Below, piece by piece: positions 1 to 7,632 of a stretch of 64,000 bases of DNA (its first letter is position 1; each line of letters opens with the position of its first letter). The stretch is from Amycolatopsis alba DSM 44262. GTDB lineage: Bacteria; Actinomycetota; Actinomycetes; Mycobacteriales; Pseudonocardiaceae. The notes under the pieces are model-generated. The model searched no databases. It worked only from the letters and a program-made list of their open reading frames with translations, and had not been told where the DNA came from. The stretch covers positions 7,339,605-7,403,604 of the forward strand of contig NZ_KB913032.1 in assembly GCF_000384215.1 (NCBI RefSeq), written 5' to 3'. The translations under genes were made by a program, and so were the position numbers.

Positions 1-230
1 CCGGCGGGCGGCGCGGTGGTGAAGTCCCGGATGGAGAACTGCGTCAGCTTGAAGAAGCTCATCACGAGCCCGGCGATCATCGGGATCAGGTGGACGAGCA
101 GTTCGAGCAGGATCGCGGGGAGCAGGAGCAGGTACGGCAGCGCGACCCGGCGCCGCTTGCGCCGGACCCGCTGAGGTCCGGGCGCCCCGGCCGCGTTCAC
201 GGCCGGGGCGTTGTCGAGCGCGGTCGGCAT
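1..230 (-). CDS. Sugar ABC transporter permease, N-terminal part (cut by window edge)
   Basis: The reading frame starts at ATG 230 and runs leftward off the window. About 76 residues are visible: a basic N-terminus (QRVRRKRRRVALPYLL) followed by a hydrophobic first membrane segment and the start of a periplasmic loop, as in MalF/UgpA-type permeases. The start shares one base with the stop codon of the solute-binding protein upstream (TGATG), so translation is probably coupled. The substrate cannot be told from this fragment. Family assignment rests on the adjacent binding protein and the N-terminal pattern. Confidence 0.8.
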   Translation of the reverse strand, partial: MPTALDNAPAVNAAGAPGPQRVRRKRRRVALPYLLLLPAILLELLVHLIPMIAGLVMSFFKLTQFSIRDFTTAPPA

Positions 231-1543
231 CAACTACCGGCCGCGATCTGCTGGTCCGCCTGGTTCAGCTGGTCCCGGATCTTGGCGCCGTCGACGGGCT
301 TGCCCGCGGCGACGTCGGCGAACATCGCCTTCATCGCGGTGCCGATCAGAGTCTCGAACTGCGACTCCTGCGGAACCTGCGGCATCGGCTCGGCCGAGTT
401 CGCGAGCACGTTCTGGAACACCTTGACGTCCTCGGTCTGGAACGCCGCGTCGCTGTAGGCGTCCTGGACGGTCGGCAGCGAACCGTAGGTCTTGTTGAGC
501 AGCGCCTGCTCCGGCGCCGAGACCATGAACTTCACGAAGTCCAGTGCGGCGTCGGGGTTCTTGGTGCCCTTGAAGACCGACATGTTGATCCCCGCGACGA
601 AGCTGCTCACCTTCCGGCCGTTCGGCGGCGCGGCGGCGGGCAGCGGGATCGGCGCGACCCCCAGGTTCGCCATGTCCATCCCGATGTTCTTGAACGAACC
701 CGCGGACGCCTGGTTCATGAACATCGCGGCCTTGCCGTCCGAAAGGTCCTTGAGGGACTTGGCGGTGTCGGCGTATTCGGCGTTGGCCGGGTTGACGATC
801 TTGTCCTTCTGCATCAGGTCGACGAACTGCTGCACGGCCGCGACCGAGGGATCCGATGCCAGCTGCGGCTTGCCCTCGGGGGTGAAGAACTGCGCGCCCT
901 GCTGGGCGCCGAGGATCGCCGCGTGGTGGCTGTTCTCGGTGACCTGACCGGCCTGGAGCGAGAGCCCCCACTGGCCCTTCTCCGGTTTGGTGAGCTTCTT
1001 GCCGTCCTCGACGAGTTCCTCCCAGGTGGCAGGCGGCTTGGCGATGCCGGCCTCCGCGAAGAGCTTCTTGTTGTAGTACAGGCCGTACGCCTGACCGTAG
1101 AGCGGCACGCCGACCGGCGGCTGCCCGCTCGCCCCGGTGGCCGCCAGCGACGGGCCGAGGAACCGCGACTTGCCCCCGGCCTTCTCCAGCGCGGCGTCGT
1201 CGAACGGCAGGAACGCCCCGGTCGCCTGCAACGAGGCCGACCAGGTGTTGCCGATGTTGAGCACATCCGGCCCCTTGCCGGAGGTGGTGGCCGCGAGGAT
1301 CCGGTTGAGCAGATCCGTCCACGGGACGACCTCGAGCTTGACCTTGATCCCGGAGGCCTTCTCGAACTTGTCGAGTTCGGGCTGCAGGACTGCCTTGTCG
1401 TTGTCGAGGCTGGTGCCCTGATTGGAAGCCCAGTACACGAGCTCCTTGGGAGCACTGGACGACGTGTCGCCGCCGCCGCACGCCGTCGTGGCTGCGGCCG
1501 CCAGCGCCAGTACGAGCGCGGGAGCGATCTTTCCGATTCGCAT
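230..1543 (-). CDS. ABC transporter extracellular solute-binding lipoprotein (family 1, sugar type)
   Basis: 437 residues. The N-terminus is a lipoprotein signal: MRIGK, a hydrophobic Ala/Leu stretch, then the lipobox TTAC with the acylated Cys at residue 22 and a Gly/Ser linker. The mature part has the family-1 (MalE/UgpB-like) layout, with VYWASNQG at the start, GPDVLNIGN, YGLYYNKKLFAEAGI and a C-terminal helical region. It would sit on the outer face of the membrane and feed the permease encoded next. The ligand is unknown; a carbohydrate is the family norm. A GntR/FCD regulator lies just upstream in the same direction. Confidence 0.9.
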   Translation of the reverse strand: MRIGKIAPALVLALAAAATTACGGGDTSSSAPKELVYWASNQGTSLDNDKAVLQPELDKFEKASGIKVKLEVVPWTDLLNRILAATTSGKGPDVLNIGNTWSASLQATGAFLPFDDAALEKAGGKSRFLGPSLAATGASGQPPVGVPLYGQAYGLYYNKKLFAEAGIAKPPATWEELVEDGKKLTKPEKGQWGLSLQAGQVTENSHHAAILGAQQGAQFFTPEGKPQLASDPSVAAVQQFVDLMQKDKIVNPANAEYADTAKSLKDLSDGKAAMFMNQASAGSFKNIGMDMANLGVAPIPLPAAAPPNGRKVSSFVAGINMSVFKGTKNPDAALDFVKFMVSAPEQALLNKTYGSLPTVQDAYSDAAFQTEDVKVFQNVLANSAEPMPQVPQESQFETLIGTAMKAMFADVAAGKPVDGAKIRDQLNQADQQIAAGS

Positions 1544-1617
1544 CGATGGTCCTCGGGGTGAGTGGCCAAGCCGCGTCCGGAGCTGTGATCCGTGACACGC
1601 CTTATTTCAGGGCTTGA

Positions 1618-1646
1618 GTTAAGGCTAGACACAACGCTGCCGTCAA
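1618..1646 (-). promoter_or_regulatory. Candidate sigma-70 promoter of the sugar ABC operon
   Basis: On the minus strand TTGACG (1646-1641) is followed after 17 bases by CTTAAC (1623-1618), about 75 bases before the binding-protein start. The -10 overlaps a near-palindrome CTTgAgTtAAG that could be an operator. Inferred from sequence alone. Confidence 0.4.
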
Positions 1647-1751
1647 GACCCGGACGCCGATTGGTACCCGGCGATCGCAGGTGAGCGATTACCAGGTCAG
1701 CCCCGATTCCCGTGAGAGATCATCGCAGACCGGGACGGCCGGGCGCCACGC

Positions 1752-2408
1752 TCACTTTCCGGTGAGCACGTCGATGGCCTGTCCCCGGTGCGCGGCGAAC
1801 AGCTCCAGCGCCCTCTCGCCGTCGCGATCACGAAGAGCCGACGCCAGCCGCCGGTGCTCCTCCGGAATGCTCGCGAGATACCCCTCGGAGTTCACGCCGA
1901 TCCGCGTCAGCAGGAACAGGTGCACCTGCGACCGGATCGCCTGCCACGCCTCGATGAGCCGCCGATGCCCGGAAGCCGCGTAGACCACGTCATGGAAGTC
2001 GATGTCGCAGCGCACCATCTCGTGCTCGTCGCGAGCCCGGTCCATCCGCTCGACGACCTCGTCGATCGCGGCCAGTTCCGCCTCGGACGCGGAAGCGACC
2101 ACCAGCCGGACGGCGAGTTGTTCCAGCGCCGAACGGAGACTGTCGAGTTCGGCGACGTCCACATCGGACAGCGTCGTGACGATCGCGCCGCGGTGCCATT
2201 CGCTGCGGACCAGCCCCTCGCGCTCCAGCTTGAGCAGCGCTTCGCGCACCGGGCCGCGACTGACGCCGAGTGCCTCCGAAAGCTCCACCTCGCGCAACTG
2301 CGCGCCAGGCGGATAGGCGCCACCGAAGATGGCGTCCCTGACTCTGTCCGCGACCTCGTCCGCCAGCCCGCGACGACGCGCCGGCACAACCCTGCCGGGT
2401 TCGCTCAT
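1752..2408 (-). CDS. GntR-family transcriptional regulator, FadR/FCD subfamily
   Basis: 218 residues from ATG 2408. A GTG two codons upstream is possible, but the ribosome site GGGAGG at 2416-2421 is ideally spaced for ATG 2408. Residues about 10-75 form the winged helix (LSEALGVSRGPVREALLKLEREGLV, then WHRGAIVT). The rest is an all-helical FCD domain with metal/ligand-type residues (DFHDVVYAASGHRRL). It lies upstream of the sugar ABC genes and divergent from the VOC gene, so it probably controls one or both. FCD regulators usually sense small organic or sugar acids. Effector unknown. Confidence 0.88.
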   Translation of the reverse strand: MSEPGRVVPARRRGLADEVADRVRDAIFGGAYPPGAQLREVELSEALGVSRGPVREALLKLEREGLVRSEWHRGAIVTTLSDVDVAELDSLRSALEQLAVRLVVASASEAELAAIDEVVERMDRARDEHEMVRCDIDFHDVVYAASGHRRLIEAWQAIRSQVHLFLLTRIGVNSEGYLASIPEEHRRLASALRDRDGERALELFAAHRGQAIDVLTGK

Positions 2409-2457
2409 CGTCACCCTCCCTAGGAGGGCCCGATCTTAGCGGCCCACGCTTTGTCCT

Positions 2458-2469
2458 AATGTTAACATT
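2458..2469. promoter_or_regulatory. Palindromic operator AATGTTAACATT
   Basis: A perfect 12-base palindrome between the divergent GntR and VOC genes, ending five bases before the VOC start codon. Its core GT-TA-AC fits the GT...AC half-site pattern of GntR/FCD operators. TAACAT inside it is correctly placed to be the -10 of a leaderless VOC transcript. Confidence 0.55.
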
Positions 2470-2474
2470 CAGAC

Positions 2475-2906
2475 ATGACTATCCTCGACTCCTCCATTCC
2501 GCGCTTCCACCTCGCCATGCCCGTCGACGACCTGGCCGCCGCGCGCACCTTCTACGGCGAAGTCCTCGGCCTCGAACAGGGCCGCAGCTCCGACACCTGG
2601 ATCGACTGGAACCTCCACGGCCACCAGTTCGTCACGCATGTCGCCCCGGACCGGCCGAAGCAGATCCACAACCCCGTCGACGGACACGACGTGCCCGTCC
2701 CCCACTTCGGCCTGCTCCTCACCGTGCCGGAGTTCCGGAAGCTGGCCGACCGGCTGCGCGCGGCGGGCACCTCGTTCGTCATCGAGCCCTACGTCCGGTT
2801 CGAAGGCCAGACCGGCGAACAGTGGACGATGTTCCTGCTGGACCCGGCGGGCAACGCCCTGGAGTTCAAGGCGTTCGCCGACGACTCGCAGGTCTTCGCC
2901 GCCTGA
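2475..2906 (+). CDS. VOC-fold (glyoxalase/dioxygenase-like) protein
   Basis: 143 residues. Two beta-alpha-beta-beta-beta modules of the vicinal oxygen chelate fold are readable: [25 protein letters not shown] in the first half, and [20 protein letters not shown] ending [16 protein letters not shown] in the second. Metal-site candidates are His in the first strand and the final Glu. Length is typical of single-chain VOC proteins. No Shine-Dalgarno sequence precedes the ATG, so the mRNA may be leaderless. Reaction unknown. It stands alone downstream of a palindromic operator shared with the GntR gene. Confidence 0.8.
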   Translation: MTILDSSIPRFHLAMPVDDLAAARTFYGEVLGLEQGRSSDTWIDWNLHGHQFVTHVAPDRPKQIHNPVDGHDVPVPHFGLLLTVPEFRKLADRLRAAGTSFVIEPYVRFEGQTGEQWTMFLLDPAGNALEFKAFADDSQVFAA

Positions 2907-2929
2907 GCCCCGATCCACCCGGAAGCGCG

Positions 2930-2955
2930 GATTGATAATCCCCACATTATCGATC
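2930..2955. promoter_or_regulatory. Inverted repeat upstream of the cupin gene
   Basis: GATTGATAAT, a six-base spacer, then ATTATCGATC: 9 of 10 positions pair. It lies about 95 bases upstream of the cupin start, is AT-rich against the GC-rich background, and looks like an operator. The cognate regulator is not evident. Confidence 0.45.
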
Positions 2956-3049
2956 GGTGCGGCTTTCCGCGTTGATCAAGGCCTGCCGCCGGGAGATGCT
3001 TGTCCTGTCAGCGAGCCTGCTGAACACGGAAAACCAAGGAGACGCCACC

Positions 3050-3529
3050 ATGTTCGACCCCATCCTCCTCCGGGCCGCCGACGCCGAGATCGTCAGCGAC
3101 GCGCCGGGCAGTGACATCACGCTGCTGGCCGACTCGGACACCACCGACGGGGGCTTCACCGCGAACCGCGCGACCCTGAAGGACGGCGTCTTCGGTACCC
3201 CGGCCCACTTCCACACCCGCGCGACCGAGTTCTTCTTCGTGCTCGAAGGAAAACTCCAGGTGCTCGTCGATGAAACCCTGCACACCCTGGAGAAGGGCGA
3301 CTTCCTCGCCGTGCCGCCGCAGGTGCCGCACGCGTTCGGGCCCGAGGCCGGTTCGGACGCCGACGTCCTGGTGACCTTCACTCCCGGCATGGCCCGCTTC
3401 GATTACTACCGGCTCCTCGACCGGGTCGCCCGCGGTGAAGCCGACCCGTCGGAGATCGCCGCGTCGTCGAAGCAGTACGACAACCACTACGTCGACAGCC
3501 CGATCTGGCGCGCCGCCCGCGGCCAGTGA
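3050..3529 (+). CDS. Cupin-domain protein
   Basis: 159 residues from ATG 3050. This start is chosen over an upstream in-frame ATG because AAGGAGA sits seven bases before it and because the inverted repeat at 2930-2955 would abut the upstream one. The cupin motifs are clear: GTPAHFHTRATEFFFVLEGKL (first motif, His/His/Glu metal ligands) and a second motif around VPPQVPHAF. The C-terminus holds FDYYRLLDRVARGE, as in quercetinase-like monocupins. Exact substrate unknown. Probably a monocistronic metalloenzyme. Confidence 0.82.
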   Translation: MFDPILLRAADAEIVSDAPGSDITLLADSDTTDGGFTANRATLKDGVFGTPAHFHTRATEFFFVLEGKLQVLVDETLHTLEKGDFLAVPPQVPHAFGPEAGSDADVLVTFTPGMARFDYYRLLDRVARGEADPSEIAASSKQYDNHYVDSPIWRAARGQ

Positions 3530-3532
3530 GCG

Positions 3533-3940
3533 TCAGTCGATGACCGCGGTCGCCTCGACCTCGACCAGGTGCTCGGGCACGTCGAGTGCCGCGACACCGA
3601 TCAGCGTGCCCGGCGGGACCGGGGTGCCGCCCAGTTTGGCGGCGGCCCGGTCCACGCCTTCGAGGAACAGGGCGAGTTTGTCCGGGGTCCAGTCGACGAC
3701 GTAGACGGTCATCTTCGCGACGTCGTCAAAGGTGGCGCCTGCCCCGGCGAGCGCGGTGCCGATGTTCAGGTAGCACTGTTCGACCTGGGCGGCGAGATCT
3801 CCTTCGCCGACTGTGGCACCGTCGGCGGCCCAGGCGACCTGTCCCGCGATGAAGACCAGCTTCGACCCCGTCGCGATCGACACCTGCCGGTAGGCGGGGA
3901 TCTCCGGCAGTCCCGCCGGATTCACCAGGGTGATGCTCAT
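3533..3940 (-). CDS. RidA/YjgF family protein
   Basis: 135 residues, ATG 3940 preceded by AAGGAG. The family pattern is present: an N-terminal PAGLPEIPAYRQVSIATGSKLVFIAGQVAW and a C-terminal VPPGTLIGVAAL-VEVEATAV. RidA proteins hydrolyse reactive enamine/imine intermediates in the cytosol. The canonical Arg of the imine-deaminase site is replaced here by GTLIGV, so this is likely a paralogue with another role. It converges on the cupin gene with a gap of three bases and is divergent from the HxlR regulator, its likely controller. Confidence 0.82.
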   Translation of the reverse strand: MSITLVNPAGLPEIPAYRQVSIATGSKLVFIAGQVAWAADGATVGEGDLAAQVEQCYLNIGTALAGAGATFDDVAKMTVYVVDWTPDKLALFLEGVDRAAAKLGGTPVPPGTLIGVAALDVPEHLVEVEATAVID

Positions 3941-4038
3941 CGGTACTCCTTGCTCTTGGTCACTTGTGGTTACCCAGGAACTGTAGGAGAGTGTGCGGCG
4001 ACCTGGAAGAACGCACCTTTTCGTGACTGGGGAACCTG

Positions 4039-4431
4039 ATGGTGACCAAGCAGCTCAGCGGCAAGACCGACGACGCGGACCTGATGCGGGCGGACTCGCT
4101 GGCGCGGGAGATCTTCTCCGACATCGCCAACAAGTGGGCCCTCCTGATCATCGAGATGATCGGCGATCGCACCCGGCGGTTCACCGAACTGCGGAACGAC
4201 ATCGAGGGCATCAGCCACAAGATGCTCACCCAGAACCTGCGGATGCTGGAACGCAACGGCCTGATCGAGCGGACGGTGCATCCGACCGTGCCGCCGCGAG
4301 TCGACTACACCCTCACCGAGGCGGGGCACGGACTGCGCGCGACGGTCGACGGGATGTGCGACTGGACCCACCGGTTCCTCGGCCACATCGAAGACTCCCG
4401 TCACCGGTTCGACGCGCCTGTTAACGGTTAA
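4039..4431 (+). CDS. HxlR-family transcriptional regulator
   Basis: 130 residues. The winged-helix HxlR signature is intact: FSDIANKWALLIIEMIGDRTRRFTELRNDIEGISHKMLTQNLRMLERNGLIER, followed by the wing (VPPRVDYTLTEAGHGL). HxlR proteins are dimeric sensors of electrophiles or redox state. It is divergent from ridA across 98 bases, which suggests control of that gene. The N-terminal extension carries no Cys, so a thiol-sensing mechanism is not supported here. The last codons contain the doublet GTTAACGGTTAAC (4420-4432). Confidence 0.88.
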   Translation: MVTKQLSGKTDDADLMRADSLAREIFSDIANKWALLIIEMIGDRTRRFTELRNDIEGISHKMLTQNLRMLERNGLIERTVHPTVPPRVDYTLTEAGHGLRATVDGMCDWTHRFLGHIEDSRHRFDAPVNG

Positions 4432-4491
4432 CGTCCTGGCCAGAGCTTCGACCGGTTCAATTACCCGCTGTCGGCGATCTATGCTCGTCGC

Positions 4492-5427
4492 GTGACCTCC
4501 GGCGGAGCGGAACACCGGCCAGGGTTCGAGCGGTTGCTCCGCGACGGGCCCTTCGCCGACGCGCTGCGCGAGGCGATCCGGATGCGCGGCCTCAGTCTCG
4601 AACGCCTGCGTGACCATCTGCGCGCTCGCGGCATCTCGATCACCGCGGCGACGCTCAGCTATTGGCAGTCCGGGCGCAGCCGTCCGGAGCGCCGGGATTC
4701 GGTGGTCGCGCTGCGGCACCTCGAACAGGTGCTGGAGGTACCGCCCGGCTGCCTGACCACACTGCTCGGCCCGCCGCGCGCACGCGGCCGATGGCCTGCC
4801 CGCGCGGACGACCTGCCGGAAATCGGCCGGTTCTGGCCGGACCGGACACGGATCGACGCGGCTGTCAGCGAGGTCGACACCCGGTGGGACGAACGGCTGA
4901 CGAGGATCAGCCAGCACGACGTCGTCTCCGTCGGGCCCGGCAAGGAAGAGCTCGCGTTCCGGTCGCGGCAGGTGCTCCGCGCCGAGGCCGACGGCCCGGA
5001 CCGGTGGGTGATGATCGTCCACATCGACGAGCACGACCGGCCGCTGCCCGAGGTGACCTCGCTCCGGGGCTGCCACCCCGGCCGGAGTGTGCATCGCCCC
5101 GAAGACGGACTTCTGGTGATGGAACTGCTCTTCGAACGGCCGCTCGCAAAAGGCGAAACGGTCATCACCGAGCACACTCTGGTGAACGAGCGCCCGTTTC
5201 CGCACGCGACGAGCTACGAACGCAAATTCCGCCTGCCCGCCCGTGAATACGTGCTCGAGATACGCTTCTCCCCCGGCGTCCTTCCAGCACGATGCCGACG
5301 ATATTCCGAACAGGACGGACAATCCGCCGAGTGGGCGGACGTCTTGCCTGGCGAAGATTCCGTGCACGGCGTCGCCTTGAATTTCGGCCCTGGCCGGTTC
5401 GGCTTCGAATGGGACTGGGACTCTTAA
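4492..5427 (+). CDS. XRE-type helix-turn-helix regulator with unknown C-terminal domain
   Basis: 311 residues from GTG 4492. The only nearby ATG, eleven bases upstream, hits an immediate stop. Residues about 17-85 form an HTH (LREAIRMRGLSLERLRDHLRARGISITAATLSYWQSGRSRPER). The remaining 220 residues are a beta-rich domain (VMIVHIDEHDRPLPEV, LLVMELLFERPLAKGETVI) ending FGPGRFGFEWDWDS. I do not recognise a ligand-binding family for it. Proteins of this design recur in actinomycetes as stand-alone regulators. Short GTTAAC motifs flank the gene on both sides. Confidence 0.7.
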   Translation: MTSGGAEHRPGFERLLRDGPFADALREAIRMRGLSLERLRDHLRARGISITAATLSYWQSGRSRPERRDSVVALRHLEQVLEVPPGCLTTLLGPPRARGRWPARADDLPEIGRFWPDRTRIDAAVSEVDTRWDERLTRISQHDVVSVGPGKEELAFRSRQVLRAEADGPDRWVMIVHIDEHDRPLPEVTSLRGCHPGRSVHRPEDGLLVMELLFERPLAKGETVITEHTLVNERPFPHATSYERKFRLPAREYVLEIRFSPGVLPARCRRYSEQDGQSAEWADVLPGEDSVHGVALNFGPGRFGFEWDWDS

Positions 5428-5509
5428 TTGTTAACGACTCGCGGGGCTACGCCTTCGCGAGGTGAGGGAATTACCGTCAGCGCACCTTCTTTCGATTCGA
5501 GGAGTGCGC

Positions 5510-7306
5510 ATGCGAGTCCTTTCTTGTCTGAGTCTCGTGGCCTTGGCCGCCTTGGGGCTCAGCCCGGCGGCCGGTGCCGCGGCACCGGCCCATCCGGACG
5601 CCGAAGTGAACGGTGTGGCCGCCGCGTTCGGCCTGACCGTGTCCGAAGCCGAATCCCAGCTGGCCGCGCAGGACGAGGCCCACCGGCTGGCCACGTCGCT
5701 CCCTGACGGACTGCGCGCCCGCTCAGCCGGGCAGTGGTTCGACGCGGCCGCGGGCAAGCTGACCTTGGCCGTCACGAACGCGGCGGACGCCGACGCGGCC
5801 AGGGCCGCCGGTGCCGAACCGCGGCTGGTTTCCCGGAGCAAAGCCGATCTCGACCGGACAGACGAAGCCGTCCGGTCACTCGTCGGCGACGGTGTCCCCG
5901 GTGTGTTCGGCTGGGGTGTCGACGTCCAGAACAACGAGGTCGGGATCTCGGTGGATCGCTCCCGCAAGACCGCCGAGACCGAGAGTTTTCTCTTCAGGGC
6001 AAGGGATCTCGGAGTGCGGATCACCGAAACCGGGTCTTCGCCGGTTCAGCAGGCAGGCACGATCCAGACCGGCAGCCCGTGGTGGCCGGGTGGCGAGAGC
6101 AATTGTTCGGTCGGCTTCGGCGCGACCGATTCCGCGGGCGGCAAACACTTCCTCACCGCCGGGCACTGCACCAACGACCGCGATCAGGCCGCTTACGGCG
6201 CACAGGGTCAGCAGAACCGGATCGGCACTTCGAACGTCGGCGGCACTCGCAGCGTCAACGCCCGCGAAGGCGACATGGGCGTGGTCGCGGTGACACAGTC
6301 CGGCTGGGAACTCTCGGCGGCGGTCAACACCTGGGGCGAGCCCGCCGTCACCGTCACGGGTTCGGCCGAAGCCATGGTCGGCGACCGGGTCTGCCACTCC
6401 GGCAACACGTCGAAGTGGAAATGTGGGGAGGTGAAGTACACGCACAAGTCCGTCGATTACGGCGGCGGGCTGATCATCGAGGACCTGACCTGGACGACGG
6501 CGTGTTCGCTCGGCGGTGACTCGGGCGGCGGCTGGCTGCTCGGCACCAAGGCGGTCGGCCTGCACGACGGCGGCCCGTCGAAATGCGTGGAGAATCCGAG
6601 CGACGGGGACATGTCGATCTTCCAGCCGGTGGTCGAGGCGCTGAACAAGTGGAACCTCACGCTGGTGACCGGAGGCGGCGGCGACACGACGGCGCCGAGC
6701 GCGCCCGGCAACGCGCGGACCACCGGCACGACGCCGGACAGCGTGTCGCTGGCCTGGGACGCGGCCACGGACAACGTCGGTGTCACCGGTTACGACGTCT
6801 ACAACGGCTCCGCGCTCGCGACGTCCGTGACGGGGACCAGCGCCACCGTGACCGGTCTCACCCCGGACACCTCGTACAGCTTCACTGTGAAGGCCCGCGA
6901 CGCGGCCGGGAACGTGTCGCCCGCGAGCGGTGTCGTGTCCGCCAGAACCGCGCCCGGCGGAGTCCGGACACTGAGCAACGACACCGACTTCGCGATCCGT
7001 GACCACCAGCAGGTGTTCAGTCCGGTGACCTCGACCCTCACCGGACAGGCCGCCACGTCGCTCGGGATCTCGGTGACGATCCGGCACACCTGCGCCGAGG
7101 ACCTCGGCGTGACACTGCTGGACCCCAAGGGCAAGGCCTACCCGCTCAAGTACAGCGGCGGTGCGGCGTGCACGGCCTGGAGCGGCGCGCGGACGTTCTC
7201 GGTGCCCGGCGCGTCGTCGCCCGCAGGCGGGAAGTGGCAACTTCGAGTCACCGACTACGGCCCCGGCGACACCGGTGTTCTCGACGCCTGGTCACTGACC
7301 CTCTAA
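5510..7306 (+). CDS. Secreted S1-family serine protease (streptogrisin/alpha-lytic type) with FN3 and P-domain
   Basis: 598 residues from ATG 5510, which has GAGGAG upstream. Order: signal peptide (1-25); alpha-lytic-type pro-region (about 30-180); chymotrypsin-fold catalytic domain (about 184-385) with His219 in LTAGHC, Asp255 in EGDMGVV and Ser338 in GGDSGGG, and disulfide-forming Cys pairs; a fibronectin type III domain (about 395-482); and a C-terminal proprotein-convertase P-domain-like beta-sandwich (about 487-598). The pro-region acts as folding chaperone and is then removed. The FN3 and P-domain probably bind substrate or stabilise the enzyme outside the cell. It appears to be a single-gene unit ended by the hairpin cluster downstream. 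Confidence 0.92.
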   Translation: MRVLSCLSLVALAALGLSPAAGAAAPAHPDAEVNGVAAAFGLTVSEAESQLAAQDEAHRLATSLPDGLRARSAGQWFDAAAGKLTLAVTNAADADAARAAGAEPRLVSRSKADLDRTDEAVRSLVGDGVPGVFGWGVDVQNNEVGISVDRSRKTAETESFLFRARDLGVRITETGSSPVQQAGTIQTGSPWWPGGESNCSVGFGATDSAGGKHFLTAGHCTNDRDQAAYGAQGQQNRIGTSNVGGTRSVNAREGDMGVVAVTQSGWELSAAVNTWGEPAVTVTGSAEAMVGDRVCHSGNTSKWKCGEVKYTHKSVDYGGGLIIEDLTWTTACSLGGDSGGGWLLGTKAVGLHDGGPSKCVENPSDGDMSIFQPVVEALNKWNLTLVTGGGGDTTAPSAPGNARTTGTTPDSVSLAWDAATDNVGVTGYDVYNGSALATSVTGTSATVTGLTPDTSYSFTVKARDAAGNVSPASGVVSARTAPGGVRTLSNDTDFAIRDHQQVFSPVTSTLTGQAATSLGISVTIRHTCAEDLGVTLLDPKGKAYPLKYSGGAACTAWSGARTFSVPGASSPAGGKWQLRVTDYGPGDTGVLDAWSLTL

Positions 7307-7327
7307 GGCTCCAGTGCGCTTGGGGCT

Positions 7328-7370
7328 CGTGAGTGGCGAGGACGGTTTCTAACGACACTTACCACTCACG
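7328..7370. repeat. Intergenic hairpin, GTGAGTGG class
   Basis: CGTGAGTGG at 7328-7336 pairs with CCACTCACG at 7362-7370, with weaker inner pairing CGGTT/AACG. It is the first of four hairpins filling the 326 bases between two convergent genes, where I see no gene. Probable 3'-end/terminator element of the protease gene. Confidence 0.6.
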
Positions 7371-7414
7371 ACCACCTGGACCGCCCCGTTGCCGGCGCTC
7401 GCGGTCCTGAGTCC

Positions 7415-7461
7415 GTGAAGGCCTCCTTCCCTACCCTGAGGGTAGGGAAGGAGGCCTTCAC
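7415..7461. repeat. Intergenic hairpin, GAAGGCC class
   Basis: A perfect 22-base stem (7415-7436 with 7440-7461, arms beginning GTGAAGGCC) around the loop TGA. A near-copy lies at 28860-28906. Both strands of such stems can be misread as short open frames. Confidence 0.75.
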
Positions 7462-7510
7462 AACCGACCACCCTCACGACTCAGACGATCCCGCCCCGGC
7501 ACGACCTGAC

Positions 7511-7563
7511 GTCGCGAAAGCCACTTTCGCGACATCAGACGTCCCGAAAGTGGCTTTCGCGAC
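7511..7563. repeat. Intergenic hairpin, AAAGCCACTTT class
   Basis: 23-base arms (7511-7533 and 7541-7563) with one C/C mismatch and a seven-base loop. The arms differ from those at 45784-45836 by one base, while the loops differ. A third copy is at 18021-18081. Confidence 0.75.
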
Positions 7564-7579
7564 ACCCGCCCGCAGCACC

Positions 7580-7621
7580 CGTGAGTGGCTAGGGCGGTTC
7601 TAACCGTCCTAGCCACTCACG
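7580..7621. repeat. Intergenic hairpin, GTGAGTGG class
   Basis: 20-base arms (7580-7599 and 7602-7621) starting CGTGAGTGG with a two-base loop and one G-T wobble. It ends 11 bases before the stop codon of the convergent minus-strand gene and could terminate that gene. Confidence 0.65.
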
Positions 7622-7632
7622 AGACCAGACTG

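Noticed and set aside
7415..7603. A 62-residue frame with KASFPTLRVGKEAF and similar peptides here and at 18028, 28855, 45646 and 45708
   Set aside because: The peptides are translations of the palindromic hairpins, readable on both strands. No ribosome sites and no codon bias beyond the repeat.
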